Source: Candidatus Cryptobacteroides intestinavium (lineage in GTDB: Bacteria > Bacteroidota > Bacteroidia > Bacteroidales > UBA932). From it: a DNA stretch of 52,350 nucleotides. A program made the position numbers and the translations under genes. The stretch lies in assembly GCA_017694845.1 (NCBI GenBank), contig JADIMI010000034.1:1-52350 (forward strand). The letters run 5' to 3'. Below are positions 1-8,645 of this stretch, in pieces (the stretch's first letter is position 1; each line of letters opens with the position of its first letter). Under the pieces are notes generated by a model, which made no database searches, was not told the origin of the DNA, and saw nothing but the letters and a program-made list of their open reading frames with translations.

Positions 1-1
1 T

Positions 2-1060
2 CCTGAAGTCGAGGCGTTCGTGGAGATAGACAAGGCAAGCGGGAACGTGCTGCGCGGACGCGGCACCGGCAATATCGAGCTGGCCATAAGGCCATCCGAC
101 CAGACATTCAACATTTCCGGAGATTACACCATCAGCAGCGGCAACTACCATTTCGTCGCCCTCGGCATTGCCGCAAGGGACTTCACGATCAACGACGGCA
201 GCACCATCCGGTTCAACGGAGACATAATGGACAGCAACCTCAATATCGGTGCGACATACAGCACCAAGGCCTCCCTGTCGACACTGATCGCCGACGAATC
301 CTCGGTAGACAACAGACGCACTGTGAACTGCGGCATACAGATCACCGACAAGCTCAGCAACCCGCGCCTGGCATTCTCCATCGACATACCTGACATCAAC
401 CCTACAGTCAAGGCGAGAGTCGAAAGCGCCCTGAGCTCGGAAGACAAGATACAGAAACAGTTCCTGTCCCTGCTGATATCCAACAGTTTCCTGCCGGATG
501 AACAGTCAGGTATCGTGAACAACTCATCCGTACTGTTCTCCAACGTGACGGAAATAATGACGAACCAGCTCAACACAATATTCCAGAAACTCGACATCCC
601 TCTCGACCTCGGATTCAACTACCAGCAGAGCGAACAGGGCAACGACATATTCGATGTGGCCGTCTCCACGCAGCTTTTCAACAACAGGGTGATTGTCAAC
701 GGCAACATCGGCAACAAAGAGTCCACATCCGGAAGCAGCACCAGCGATGTCGTCGGAGACCTTGACATCGAGATCAAGCTCGACAGGCCGGGTGCTTTCA
801 GGCTCAACCTGTTCTCCCACTCCGCCGACCAGTACACCAATTATCTGGACAACTCCCAGAGAAACGGCATCGGTATAGCCTACCAGCAGGAATTCAACAA
901 TTTCGGCCAGTTTGTCAAAAGGATGTTCATGGGGAAGAAGAAAAGGGAGGAGGCCGAGCTGGAAGATGCAAGAAAAGCGATAAACGAGAAAAAGAACCAT
1001 ATAAAGATTGAAGCCGGAGGAAATGAATCCCGCACCGGCAAAGACAGAAGAAGAGAATGA
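2..1060 (+). CDS. tamB: TamB-like translocation/assembly protein, C-terminal part (5' truncated by window edge)
   Basis: The reading frame is open to the left edge of the window, so only the last 352 residues are present; a GTG at position 20 is an internal Val, not a start. The segment has the repeating short beta-strand pattern of the TamB/DUF490 C-terminal domain: an amphipathic beta-taco region followed by a terminal module with the phrase GIAYQQEFNNFG, which is typical of Bacteroidota TamB. TamB is an inner-membrane-anchored periplasmic protein that helps place outer-membrane beta-barrels or moves phospholipid across the periplasm. The last 40 residues are highly charged (KKKREEAELEDARK). 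The stop overlaps the start of the following methyltransferase gene (ATGA), so the two are co-translated. Family assignment is by sequence style, with no alignment run. Confidence 0.8.
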   Translation, partial: PEVEAFVEIDKASGNVLRGRGTGNIELAIRPSDQTFNISGDYTISSGNYHFVALGIAARDFTINDGSTIRFNGDIMDSNLNIGATYSTKASLSTLIADESSVDNRRTVNCGIQITDKLSNPRLAFSIDIPDINPTVKARVESALSSEDKIQKQFLSLLISNSFLPDEQSGIVNNSSVLFSNVTEIMTNQLNTIFQKLDIPLDLGFNYQQSEQGNDIFDVAVSTQLFNNRVIVNGNIGNKESTSGSSTSDVVGDLDIEIKLDRPGAFRLNLFSHSADQYTNYLDNSQRNGIGIAYQQEFNNFGQFVKRMFMGKKKREEAELEDARKAINEKKNHIKIEAGGNESRTGKDRRRE

Positions 1061-1764
1061 CATACGGAAAACTATATCTGATACCCTCCCCTCTGGGGGA
1101 CAACGAGCCGGTCGAGGTGATCCCTGGACCGGTGCTTGAAAAGATCCGGACCATCAGGACGTTTGTCGTTGAAGAGACACGGACAGCCAGGAGATTCCTC
1201 TCGAGGGCAGGACTGAAAGGACAGATCTCCGGCCTTGAATTCCACGAACTTAACGAGCACACTGACCCTCGCGACGTCGAAGGATATCTGCAGCTGTTCA
1301 ACGATGGCAACGATGTCGGACTTATATCCGAGGCAGGACTGCCTGCTGTAGCCGATCCGGGAGCGACTCTGGTGGCACTCGCCCACAGGCACGGGATAGA
1401 AGTGATACCATTCGTCGGGCCATCATCCCTGATGCTTGCACTGATGTCTTCCGGGCTGGACGGGCAGTCATTCGCATTCTGCGGATACCTGCCGGCGAAG
1501 ACTGACGAGCGGAAAGAAAGGCTCAGGAGCATCGAAAGGCTGTCCGCGACACACAGGCAGACACAGATCTTCATCGAGACGCCATACAGGAACGACTCTA
1601 TGCTCTCCGACATACTGTCAGTATGCAAAGGTACGACAAGACTGTGCATTGCAGCGGACATAACACTTCCGGACGCATTCATCAGGACTATGACAGTGGA
1701 GCAGTGGAGGAACGCAAGGCCTGCAATAGGAAAGCGACCGTGCGTCTTCTGCCTGCTTGCCTGA
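1057..1764 (+). CDS. RsmI-like SAM-dependent methyltransferase (tetrapyrrole-methylase fold)
   Basis: This 235-residue protein resembles the COG0313 family that contains RsmI, the 16S rRNA C1402 2'-O-methyltransferase. The family signatures are visible: an N-terminal LYLIPSPLG strand, the SEAGLPAVADPG loop near residue 89 (SDAGTPLINDPG in E. coli RsmI) and VGPSS near 127, which line the SAM site. It is shorter than classical RsmI (about 280 residues) and lacks the C-terminal extension, as in the short Bacteroidota paralogue often named only SAM-dependent methyltransferase. The rRNA target is therefore an inference. The ATG lies inside the stop region of the tamB-like gene (4-base overlap). 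A repeat cluster begins 6 bases after the stop. Confidence 0.8.
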   Translation: MTYGKLYLIPSPLGDNEPVEVIPGPVLEKIRTIRTFVVEETRTARRFLSRAGLKGQISGLEFHELNEHTDPRDVEGYLQLFNDGNDVGLISEAGLPAVADPGATLVALAHRHGIEVIPFVGPSSLMLALMSSGLDGQSFAFCGYLPAKTDERKERLRSIERLSATHRQTQIFIETPYRNDSMLSDILSVCKGTTRLCIAADITLPDAFIRTMTVEQWRNARPAIGKRPCVFCLLA

Positions 1765-1770
1765 ACGCCC

Positions 1771-1884
1771 CTGTCATCCTGAGCTCTCTGTCATCCTGAG
1801 CCTCCCTGTCATCCCGAGCGCAGCGAAGGATCTGAAACACCACCCCTCCCTGTCATCCTGAGCGCAGCGAAGGATCTGAAACAC
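1771..1884 (+). repeat. Dispersed hairpin repeat cluster A
   Basis: Four starts of the motif TGTCATCCTGAGC occur in tandem. The last two (about 1805-1840 and 1850-1884) are complete, continuing through GCAGCGAAGGATCTGAAACAC. Within a complete unit ATCCT and AGGAT can pair around GAGC..GCGA, which gives a short imperfect hairpin. The cluster fills the gap between the methyltransferase gene and folB. Confidence 0.9.
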
Positions 1885-1894
1885 ATAAACGAAA

Positions 1895-2308
1895 ATGGAA
1901 AAGAACGGAACAATAGAACTTGAAGGAATGGAATTCACTGCCTTTCACGGCTGTCTCGAGCACGAGCGACGCGAAGGCAACCTGTTCACTGTAGATTTCA
2001 AGGGAGAAGTCGACATCAGCAAAGCAGCGGAGACCGATGCGCTGGAGGACACTCTCGACTACGGGAAAATATACGATATAGTGGCAGAACAGATGCGGAC
2101 TCCATCCAACCTGCTGGAGAACGTTACATACAGGATAGCCTCGGCCATCAGAAGAGAATTCCCGTACATAGGGCAGTTCTCGGTCCGTGTCTCCAAGCGC
2201 AATCCGCCTGTCAGCGGCACCGCCGCCTGGTCCCGCGTGACACTCTCCTGTCACCCCGAGCCTCACTCTTCCTGTCATTCTGAGCGAAGCGAAGGATCTG
2301 AAATATAA
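1895..2308 (+). CDS. folB: Dihydroneopterin aldolase, with a repeat-derived C-terminal tail
   Basis: FolB converts 7,8-dihydroneopterin to 6-hydroxymethyl-dihydropterin and glycolaldehyde in folate synthesis; it is a cytoplasmic oligomer. Seen in the 137-residue product: the FHGCLEHERREGN segment (residues 17-29) with the pterin-binding Glu, LLENVTYRIA near 73 (LAERIA-type helix), and VRVSKRNPP near 98, which carries the family's active-site Lys. Normal FolB ends around residue 118-120, close to WSRVTLS. The last roughly 20 residues, ending CHSERSEGSEI, are a direct translation of a dispersed repeat, and the stop follows it. The catalytic core is intact, so I expect activity. It lies 15 bases before mtaB. 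Confidence 0.88.
   Translation: MEKNGTIELEGMEFTAFHGCLEHERREGNLFTVDFKGEVDISKAAETDALEDTLDYGKIYDIVAEQMRTPSNLLENVTYRIASAIRREFPYIGQFSVRVSKRNPPVSGTAAWSRVTLSCHPEPHSSCHSERSEGSEI
2248..2304 (+). repeat. Dispersed hairpin repeat cluster B, inside the folB 3' end
   Basis: A degenerate half unit (CTGTCACCCCGAGC) is followed by a complete unit starting at 2272 and ending in GAAGGATCTGA. Both lie inside the folB frame and are read as CHPEP and CHSERSEGSE. Confidence 0.9.
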
Positions 2309-2323
2309 AAAACAGACAACAAA

Positions 2324-3625
2324 ATGCCGAAGATATCGTTCATAACACTGGGCTGCAAACTCAACTACGCAGAGACCTCGACCTACGAGAGAGGCTTCAT
2401 CAAGGAAGGATTCGAAGTCGTCCCTCCCGGCGCCGGGGCCGACATCTGCCTTGTAAACACATGCAGCGTAACAGAGCATTCGGACAAGAAAAGCCGCAAC
2501 ATCATCCGCAAGATGCACAGAGCCAATCCTGATGCGGCTATAGTCGTGACCGGATGCTCCGCACAGCTCAGGCGCAGCGAGATCGAAAAGATCGATGGAG
2601 TGCGCTTCGTATTCGGTGCCACGGAAAAATCATCTGTAGTAAGCACCGTATCGGAATATATCCGGAAATGCGGGACGGCATATCCGGCTGCCACATCCGT
2701 CAATACAGACGAGACACTGCCGTGCAACCGGGAGAATTGTCAGAGCAGTGTATTCCCTGCATATTCATCCGGGGAGCGTACCCGCTCGTTCCTCAAAGTA
2801 CAGGATGGCTGCGACTATAAATGTGCATACTGCACCGTTCCCTATGCAAGAGGAGAGAGCCGGAACATCCCGATCGAGGACATTGTCTCCCAGGCGAGGG
2901 AGATCGCCCGGCAGGGCATAAAGGAAATAGTGCTCACAGGAGTCAACACCGGGGATTTCGGGAAGACGACAGGAGAATCGTTCATTGATCTGCTCAGAAG
3001 GCTCGATGCCGTGGATGGTATAGAAAGATACCGCATATCATCCATCGAGCCCAACCTGCTTACAGAGGAGACCGTGGACTGGATAGCATCCGGGACGAAA
3101 TTCCTGCCCCACTTCCACATACCCCTGCAGTCGGGTTCTGACACCATCCTCAAGGCAATGGGACGGAGATATGACACGGCCGCCTTCGCTCACAAGATCG
3201 CTTATATAAGGGAGAAGATGGAAAGGGACGGAGACACCAAGGTATTCTTCGGCATAGATGTCATCGTCGGATTTCCAGGAGAGACGGAAGAACTGTTCAA
3301 CGAGACATACAGCTTCCTTGAACAGAGAATAAGGCCTGCATTCATCCATATATTCCCATATTCAAGACGGCCCGGGACGCCGGCGGCATCAATGAAGCCA
3401 TATGTGCAGGACAGGATAAAGACAGAGAGGGTCGCCAGGCTTGAAGAACTGTGCGGCAGGCTCCACAGCGAATTCATCTCCTCCTGCAGAGGACTTCACG
3501 GGAAGGTGCTGTTCGAAAGTTCGGACAAGAAAGGGATGATGTACGGGTATACAGGCAACTACATCAGGATCGAACGGCCATACGACCCCTCTCTTGCCGG
3601 GAAGATCGTTGATGTCATAATATGA
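2324..3625 (+). CDS. mtaB: tRNA (t6A37-C2) methylthiotransferase, radical SAM
   Basis: MtaB adds a methylthio group to N6-threonylcarbamoyladenosine at tRNA position 37, giving ms2t6A and better decoding of ANN codons. The 433-residue product has the full family layout. The N-terminal UPF0004 domain carries the auxiliary-cluster cysteines C11 (LGCKLN), C47 (NTCSVTE) and C78 (VTGCSAQ). The radical-SAM motif CDYKCAYC provides C163, C167 and C170. A C-terminal TRAM-like segment follows. LGCKLNYAET at the N terminus favours MtaB over MiaB or RimO. The start is the first ATG, 15 bases after folB, with no clear ribosome binding site, as is usual here. It is probably co-transcribed with folB and the next hydrolase. 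Confidence 0.92.
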   Translation: MPKISFITLGCKLNYAETSTYERGFIKEGFEVVPPGAGADICLVNTCSVTEHSDKKSRNIIRKMHRANPDAAIVVTGCSAQLRRSEIEKIDGVRFVFGATEKSSVVSTVSEYIRKCGTAYPAATSVNTDETLPCNRENCQSSVFPAYSSGERTRSFLKVQDGCDYKCAYCTVPYARGESRNIPIEDIVSQAREIARQGIKEIVLTGVNTGDFGKTTGESFIDLLRRLDAVDGIERYRISSIEPNLLTEETVDWIASGTKFLPHFHIPLQSGSDTILKAMGRRYDTAAFAHKIAYIREKMERDGDTKVFFGIDVIVGFPGETEELFNETYSFLEQRIRPAFIHIFPYSRRPGTPAASMKPYVQDRIKTERVARLEELCGRLHSEFISSCRGLHGKVLFESSDKKGMMYGYTGNYIRIERPYDPSLAGKIVDVII

Positions 3626-3659
3626 CTGTCCCCGCAACGGGACACAAGACTGAAGAAAA

Positions 3660-4520
3660 ATGACAAGACTTACATTTCTGGGAACAGGCACATCACAGGG
3701 AGTGCCGATGATAGGATGCAGCTGCGAAGTATGTATGTCGGAAGACCGGAGAGACAAGAGGCTGCGGTCTTCGGCACTCGTAGAATACGGAGGACTGAAG
3801 ATACTTGTGGATGCCGGGCCTGATTTCAGATACCAGATGCTGAGGGCAGGGATAGGGCATCTCGATGCCATCCTTCTGACCCACAACCATAAGGACCATA
3901 CCGGAGGCCTGGATGATGTCCGGGCGTTCAACTATCTGGAAAAACTTCCGGCAGAGATATACTGTGAAGAATACGTAGAAGAATCCCTGAGGAAAGAGTA
4001 CGCATATGCCTTTACGGAAAAGAAATACCCCGGTGTCCCGGAATGGCATATCCATACGATAGATGACAACCCGTTCACGGTGACTCCTGACAACGGGGAG
4101 GACGGCACCCTTGAATGGGTCCCAGGCAAAGGCTACATACATGTCCGGAAAGCGGCATCTGCAGCCGGCACCTGCGGGAATGGCGTCAATGTGATACCGA
4201 TAAGGGGCATGCACTACAGGCTTCCTGTCCTCGGATTCAGGTTCGGGGACATTGCCTACTGCACCGACATGAACTTCATTCCGGAAAAGGAATTCACAAA
4301 GCTGCAGGGACTGGAGCATTTCGTCATCAACTGTGTGAAGCAGGGCCATCATATCTCGCACTTCTCCCTTGAAGAGGCCATCTCGGTGGCGCAGAGGGTA
4401 GGGGCAAGGCATTCCTGGCTCACCCACCTGTCACACAGGCTGCCCCGTTATACGGAATTCTGCAGAATGCTTCCTGAAGGTATACTGCCTGCATACGACG
4501 GTCTTGTAATAGAAGGATAG
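3660..4520 (+). CDS. MBL-fold metallo-hydrolase, PhnP-like subfamily
   Basis: A 286-residue metallo-beta-lactamase fold protein. It begins LTFLGTGTSQGVPMIGC and has a cysteine group C20-x-C22-x2-C25 that corresponds to the structural metal site of PhnP. The dinuclear metal motif HNHKDH is at residues 75-80 after DAGPD, with further His residues at GMHYR, NCVKQGHH and WLTHLSH. PhnP hydrolyses cyclic phosphodiesters in phosphonate degradation, but no phn genes are nearby and this group is widespread in Bacteroidota, so the natural substrate is unknown; a cyclic nucleotide or RNA-repair product is plausible. It follows mtaB by 34 bases on the same strand and converges with recQ 23 bases later. 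Confidence 0.8.
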   Translation: MTRLTFLGTGTSQGVPMIGCSCEVCMSEDRRDKRLRSSALVEYGGLKILVDAGPDFRYQMLRAGIGHLDAILLTHNHKDHTGGLDDVRAFNYLEKLPAEIYCEEYVEESLRKEYAYAFTEKKYPGVPEWHIHTIDDNPFTVTPDNGEDGTLEWVPGKGYIHVRKAASAAGTCGNGVNVIPIRGMHYRLPVLGFRFGDIAYCTDMNFIPEKEFTKLQGLEHFVINCVKQGHHISHFSLEEAISVAQRVGARHSWLTHLSHRLPRYTEFCRMLPEGILPAYDGLVIEG

Positions 4521-4543
4521 AGACGTCCTGTCATACAGATACT

Positions 4544-6304
4544 TCACGGTCTGTCGGAACGGTCCCTCAGTATCCCGATACGTTTACTGCCATAGTTTCC
4601 GCGGCAGACATCACAGGTCCCGCAAGGCTGAGCATCCTCCTGCCCGAAATAACGCAGCAGGAATACGCTCCTGCACTCACTGTCCTCCGAGACATAGTCC
4701 ACCATAGTCTGTATCCTGGCATGAGCCATTTCCTTGAGTCTCGCATAACGTTCGGGCATAAGGTTCACATCCCGATGCCGCAGTCTCGGATGCTGCAGAT
4801 ATATCACTGTCGACCGGCCGTTCGGGATATACCTTATTATATGCTCCACGGCAAGCCTGTACAGAGTCTGCCTCAATTCCGGGACAGTGAGACCCGACAT
4901 AGATGCCACATAATTCTCATCTATCATGACAGGGTATGAGAATATACCTGTATACCTGCGCATCAGCACATCCATCACCCTCGCCATAGCAGGATCCGAC
5001 ACCTCGATTTCATACAGTTCCGCCCTGGCCGGGATGATCTCCACCCTGGTGGCGATATCCATATCCTCCATCAGGCTCCAGTGCCCGGTGCGCTCGATAT
5101 ATTTCATCGCATAGAACACCGATGACCGGTTCAGGGAATAATGCCGGCAGAACTCATCCATATTGAACTTCAGCTGCCTGCCCTCGCCGGACTCGAACGG
5201 TATGCCGAAAAAGTCGTGGACCTTGTGGTAGATGCTCTCCACATATTCGAGAGGGGGGAAAGAAAGTGTCTCTATCTGGTGCAGCCTGCGGATATCGCTG
5301 CTCCCGTGCAGAAGTACGGCAAACGACCGCCTGCCATCCCTTCCTGCACGCCCGGCCTCCTGGAAATACGCCTCGGGGGAATCAGGGACATCGAAGTGCA
5401 CAACACTGCGGACATCAGGCTTGTCGATACCCATACCGAAAGCATTGGTACACACCATTATACGTATCTTACCCGACTTCCAGTCCGCCTGACGGAGCGC
5501 CCTGGTCTGAGGGCCGAGCCCTGCGTGATAGAATGACGCGCTTATCCCCTGTGCCCTCAGGAAGGCCGCCAGTTCCTCTGTCTTCTTCCTGCTTCTTACA
5601 TACACGATACCAGTCCCCGGCACCGATGAGCATACCTGCAGAAGCTTGCCGAGCTTGTCCTCGCAGTGCCTGACAATATAGGAGAGGTTAGGGCGTTCGA
5701 AACTGCTCTTCAGCAGAAGCTTCTCCCGGAATCCCAGCCTTTCCATTATATCCTGCGCCACATAAGGTGTAGCCGTGGCAGTCAATGCGATCACCGGGGC
5801 GGATGACATCTTCCTGAGCTCGCTGATCTCCAGATAGTCCGGCCGGAAATCATACCCCCACTGAGAAATGCAGTGAGCCTCATCCACTACAATATAGCTG
5901 ATATCCATCCCCCCGACATAATATCTGAAAAGAGGGGTCTTCAGCCTTTCCGGAGAAAGGTAGAGAAACTTGAAATCTCCATAGACCGCATTGTTCAGAG
6001 TGAGCTCCACCTCGCGGGCCGACATCCCTGCATATACCGCAAGAGCCTTCACTCCCCTGTCGCACAGATTCTGGACCTGGTCCTTCATCAAGGCAATGAG
6101 AGGGGTCACCACCAGAGCGATACCATCCTTCATCAGAGCCGGTACCTGGAAACAGACGGACTTTCCTCCCCCGGTCGGCAGAACAGCAAGCACATCCTTC
6201 CCCTCCGCTGCAGCATCTATAATCTCGCGCTGCATCGGCCTGAACGAGGTATACCCCCAGTATTCTTCCAGAATCTCTAAAGCTCTGTCTCCGTTCATTG
6301 TCAT
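4544..6304 (-). CDS. recQ: ATP-dependent DNA helicase RecQ, short form
   Basis: RecQ is a 3'-5' DNA helicase in recombination repair. Seen in the 586 residues: the motif 0 region FRPMQREII, Walker A TGGGKS (44-49), DEAH (141-144), the SF2 motif III TATAT, QEAGRAGRDG (motif VI), and a cysteine group ending PCGTCDVC near the C terminus (about 543-567) that makes the zinc-binding part of the RQC region. No HRDC domain follows, so this is the shorter paralogue common in Bacteroidota. A second in-frame ATG lies two codons downstream (6298) and is an equally good start. A TTTG-type promoter sits upstream at 6353-6384. Confidence 0.92.
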   Translation of the reverse strand: MTMNGDRALEILEEYWGYTSFRPMQREIIDAAAEGKDVLAVLPTGGGKSVCFQVPALMKDGIALVVTPLIALMKDQVQNLCDRGVKALAVYAGMSAREVELTLNNAVYGDFKFLYLSPERLKTPLFRYYVGGMDISYIVVDEAHCISQWGYDFRPDYLEISELRKMSSAPVIALTATATPYVAQDIMERLGFREKLLLKSSFERPNLSYIVRHCEDKLGKLLQVCSSVPGTGIVYVRSRKKTEELAAFLRAQGISASFYHAGLGPQTRALRQADWKSGKIRIMVCTNAFGMGIDKPDVRSVVHFDVPDSPEAYFQEAGRAGRDGRRSFAVLLHGSSDIRRLHQIETLSFPPLEYVESIYHKVHDFFGIPFESGEGRQLKFNMDEFCRHYSLNRSSVFYAMKYIERTGHWSLMEDMDIATRVEIIPARAELYEIEVSDPAMARVMDVLMRRYTGIFSYPVMIDENYVASMSGLTVPELRQTLYRLAVEHIIRYIPNGRSTVIYLQHPRLRHRDVNLMPERYARLKEMAHARIQTMVDYVSEDSECRSVFLLRYFGQEDAQPCGTCDVCRGNYGSKRIGILRDRSDRP

Positions 6305-6352
6305 TGGCTCAATTTTTGCATATCAAGGCGCCCGGTAAGACCGGACGAGCGA

Positions 6353-6384
6353 CAAAAATATAAAGCGTTTTAATTTTTGTCAAT
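6353..6384 (-). promoter_or_regulatory. Bacteroidota-type promoter for recQ
   Basis: Read on the minus strand: -33 element ATTG (6381-6384, one mismatch to TTTG), a 20-base spacer, then the -7 element TATTTTTG (6353-6360). Transcription would start near 6346, about 40 bases before the recQ ATG. Confidence 0.65.
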
Positions 6385-6402
6385 ATAAATATAAAGGGAA
6401 AA

Positions 6403-6434
6403 TTTGAGCAATCGCAAAAATAAATTATTTTTGC
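6403..6434 (+). promoter_or_regulatory. Bacteroidota-type promoter for pckA
   Basis: Perfect match to the class: TTTG (6403-6406), a 19-base spacer, then TATTTTTGC (6426-6434). Transcription would start near 6440 and give a leader of about 140 bases that includes repeat cluster C. A second -7-like box, TATTTTTG at 6551-6558, lacks a matching TTTG upstream. Confidence 0.75.
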
Positions 6435-6452
6435 ACCGCTTTGAGAGACAAC

Positions 6453-6540
6453 AGTCATCCTGAATATGACTCGTTACTTTGGATATGACTTGTCATCCTG
6501 AATATGACTTGTCATCCTGAGCGCAGCGAAGGATCTGATA
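6453..6540 (+). repeat. Dispersed hairpin repeat cluster C, in the pckA leader
   Basis: Two partial starts (GTCATCCTGAATATGAC) precede one complete unit (6510-6537, TGTCATCCTGAGCGCAGCGAAGGATCTG). A related ATATGACT phrase recurs three times. The cluster lies between the promoter and the start codon of pckA and would be transcribed as 5' UTR. Confidence 0.85.
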
Positions 6541-6580
6541 ATAAGGATTGTATTTTTGTTTTATATAAATTTTTGGTTTT

Positions 6581-8188
6581 ATGAGCAAAATTGATTTGAC
6601 CAAGTACGGCATCACTGATGTCAAGGAAATTCTCCACAACCCATCCTACGAAGTTCTTTTCGAAGAGGAGACAAAGGGAAGTCTCGAGGGTTATGAGAAA
6701 GGCCAGGTAACTGAACTCGGTGCTGTCAACGTAATGACAGGTATCTACACCGGACGTTCTCCTAAAGACAAATTCTTTGTTTACAACGAAGCCAGCAAGG
6801 ACAATGTATGGTGGACTTCAGACGAATACAAGAATGACAACAAGCCCTGCTCAGAAGAGGCCTGGGCAGACCTCAAGGCAAAGGCGGTAAAGCAGCTTTC
6901 AGGCAAGAGGCTTTTCGTTATGGATACTTTCTGCGGTGCAAACCCTGCAACCCGCCTCAAGGTCCGCTTCATTATGGAAGTTGCATGGCAGGCACACTTC
7001 GTAAAGAATATGTTCATCCGCCCTACAGAGGAGGAGCTCGAGAACTACGGAGAGCCTGATTTCGTATCATTCAACGCTGCAAAGGCAAAGGTAGAGAACT
7101 ACAAGGAGCTCGGACTCAACTCCGAGACTGCCACTGTCTTCAACCTCAAGACCAACGAGCAGGTTATCCTCAACACCTGGTACGGCGGTGAGATGAAGAA
7201 AGGTATCTTCTCTATCATGAACTACCTCAACCCTCTCAAGGGCATCGCCTCAATGCACTGCTCTGCCAACACCGACAAGGAAGGAAAGAGCACGGCTATC
7301 TTCTTCGGACTTTCAGGAACCGGCAAGACCACCCTTTCCACCGACCCTAAGAGACTCCTCATCGGTGATGACGAGCACGGCTGGGATGACGAGGGAGTGT
7401 TCAACTACGAAGGCGGATGCTATGCAAAGGTCATCAACCTCGACAAGGAGAGCGAGCCGGATATCTACAATGCAATCAAGAGGGATGCACTTCTTGAGAA
7501 CGTCACTGTAGACGCAGAAGGCAAGATCGATTTCGCAGACAAGAGCGTTACAGAGAACACCCGCGTATCATACCCTATCTACCACATCCACAACATCGTG
7601 AAGCCGGTGTCAAAGGGTCCTCACGCAAAGCAGGTGATCTTCCTCTCTGCAGATGCATTCGGAGTACTTCCTCCGGTATCAATCCTTACTCCTGAGCAGA
7701 CACAGTACTACTTCCTTTCAGGATTCACTGCCAAGCTTGCAGGAACAGAGCGCGGTATCACCGAGCCTACTCCTACATTCTCTGCCTGCTTCGGTGCAGC
7801 ATTCCTTTCTCTCCACCCTACAAAATACGGAGAGGAACTCGTGAAGAGAATGAAAGCTTCAGGAGCGAAGGCATATCTTGTAAATACAGGATGGAACGGA
7901 ACCGGCAAGCGTATCTCTATCCGCGACACTCGTGGAATCATTGACGCTATCCTCGACGGATCTATCGAGAAGGCTCCTACAAAGACTATCCCTTACTTCA
8001 ACTTTGAAGTTCCTACAGAACTTCCTGGAGTTGATCCTGCAATCCTCGACCCTCGCGACACCTATGCTGACGCAAGCGCTTGGGATGCAAAGGCAAAAGA
8101 CCTCGCAGGCCGTTTCATCAAGAACTTCGAGAAGTTCACCGGCAACGACCTCGGCAAGTCTCTCGTAGCAGCAGGTCCGAAGCTCTAG
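6581..8188 (+). CDS. pckA: Phosphoenolpyruvate carboxykinase (ATP)
   Basis: PckA interconverts oxaloacetate plus ATP with PEP, CO2 and ADP. In anaerobic Bacteroidales it normally works toward oxaloacetate, fixing CO2 on the way to succinate and conserving ATP. The 535-residue length is standard. Visible motifs: TGRSPKDKF near residue 57, the kinase-1a loop GLSGTGKT (243-250), the metal-binding [10 protein letters not shown] that follows, and the [14 protein letters not shown] segment near 447. Codon choice is shifted toward T-ending codons (GTT, CTT, TCT, CGT) compared with neighbours, as expected for a very highly expressed gene. It has its own strong promoter and a downstream terminator, so it is monocistronic. 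Confidence 0.97.
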   Translation: MSKIDLTKYGITDVKEILHNPSYEVLFEEETKGSLEGYEKGQVTELGAVNVMTGIYTGRSPKDKFFVYNEASKDNVWWTSDEYKNDNKPCSEEAWADLKAKAVKQLSGKRLFVMDTFCGANPATRLKVRFIMEVAWQAHFVKNMFIRPTEEELENYGEPDFVSFNAAKAKVENYKELGLNSETATVFNLKTNEQVILNTWYGGEMKKGIFSIMNYLNPLKGIASMHCSANTDKEGKSTAIFFGLSGTGKTTLSTDPKRLLIGDDEHGWDDEGVFNYEGGCYAKVINLDKESEPDIYNAIKRDALLENVTVDAEGKIDFADKSVTENTRVSYPIYHIHNIVKPVSKGPHAKQVIFLSADAFGVLPPVSILTPEQTQYYFLSGFTAKLAGTERGITEPTPTFSACFGAAFLSLHPTKYGEELVKRMKASGAKAYLVNTGWNGTGKRISIRDTRGIIDAILDGSIEKAPTKTIPYFNFEVPTELPGVDPAILDPRDTYADASAWDAKAKDLAGRFIKNFEKFTGNDLGKSLVAAGPKL

Positions 8189-8239
8189 TCCGACAAAGAC
8201 GACATAAGTCTTCCCGCAAGGAAGACCCCGACAATAAGA

Positions 8240-8279
8240 GGCTGACTGAAAGCGATACGGCTTACAGTCAGTCTTTTTG
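8240..8279 (+). terminator. Intrinsic terminator after pckA
   Basis: GGCTGACTG (8240-8248) pairs with CAGTCAGTC (8265-8273), with one G-U pair, around a loop that has its own AAGC/GCTT closing pairs. Five T residues follow at 8274-8278. Confidence 0.85.
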
Positions 8280-8528
8280 TCACCATAGACGAAGCTGCCT
8301 CTTGCCACCATAGACGCTGCCGGAGGCGAAGTGAAGGATCTGAAGCACCACACAGTCTGAACAGCGGCATCGTCATTCTGCCTTGTCTAAGGGAACGAAG
8401 TGAAGAATCTGGTGCGGGAATCCGGGGGCAAGAATCGATGAGGTGCACCAGATTCTTCGCTGACGCTCAGGATGACAGGAATCACCGGTATACGCCCCCA
8501 GATCCTTCGCTGACACTCAGGATGACAA
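8279..8528 (+). repeat. Dispersed hairpin repeat cluster D in the gene-free stretch 8189-8645
   Basis: This stretch between pckA and the hydrolase holds the terminator plus degenerate repeat copies in both orientations. Forward copies end at about 8341 (GTGAAGGATCTG) and 8411 (GTGAAGAATCTGG); two inverted copies span about 8448-8478 and 8499-8527. GAAGAATCTGGTGC (8402-8415) and GCACCAGATTCTTC (8445-8458) form a 14-base inverted pair. In 8529-8645 I see only a 12-base tandem (ACCGGAAAGAAC, about 8600-8630) and no convincing gene. Confidence 0.85.
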
Positions 8529-8645
8529 AAGAGACAACACTCCCCTGGATAACAGAGAAGCGGCTGTGTTCAGGAAGGCCGAAGAGGAACACCGACAAGG
8601 ACACCGGAAAGAACACCGGAAAGAACACCGTCTACGAAAGAGGGG

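Noticed and set aside
4721..6338. Several long plus-strand frames opposite recQ
   Set aside because: These are antisense shadows of a clearly conserved helicase; similar shadows lie opposite most genes here because of the GC-rich codon pattern.
8600..8631. 12-base tandem ACCGGAAAGAAC as a possible CRISPR or iteron array
   Set aside because: Only two to three short copies, no spacers, no replication genes nearby.
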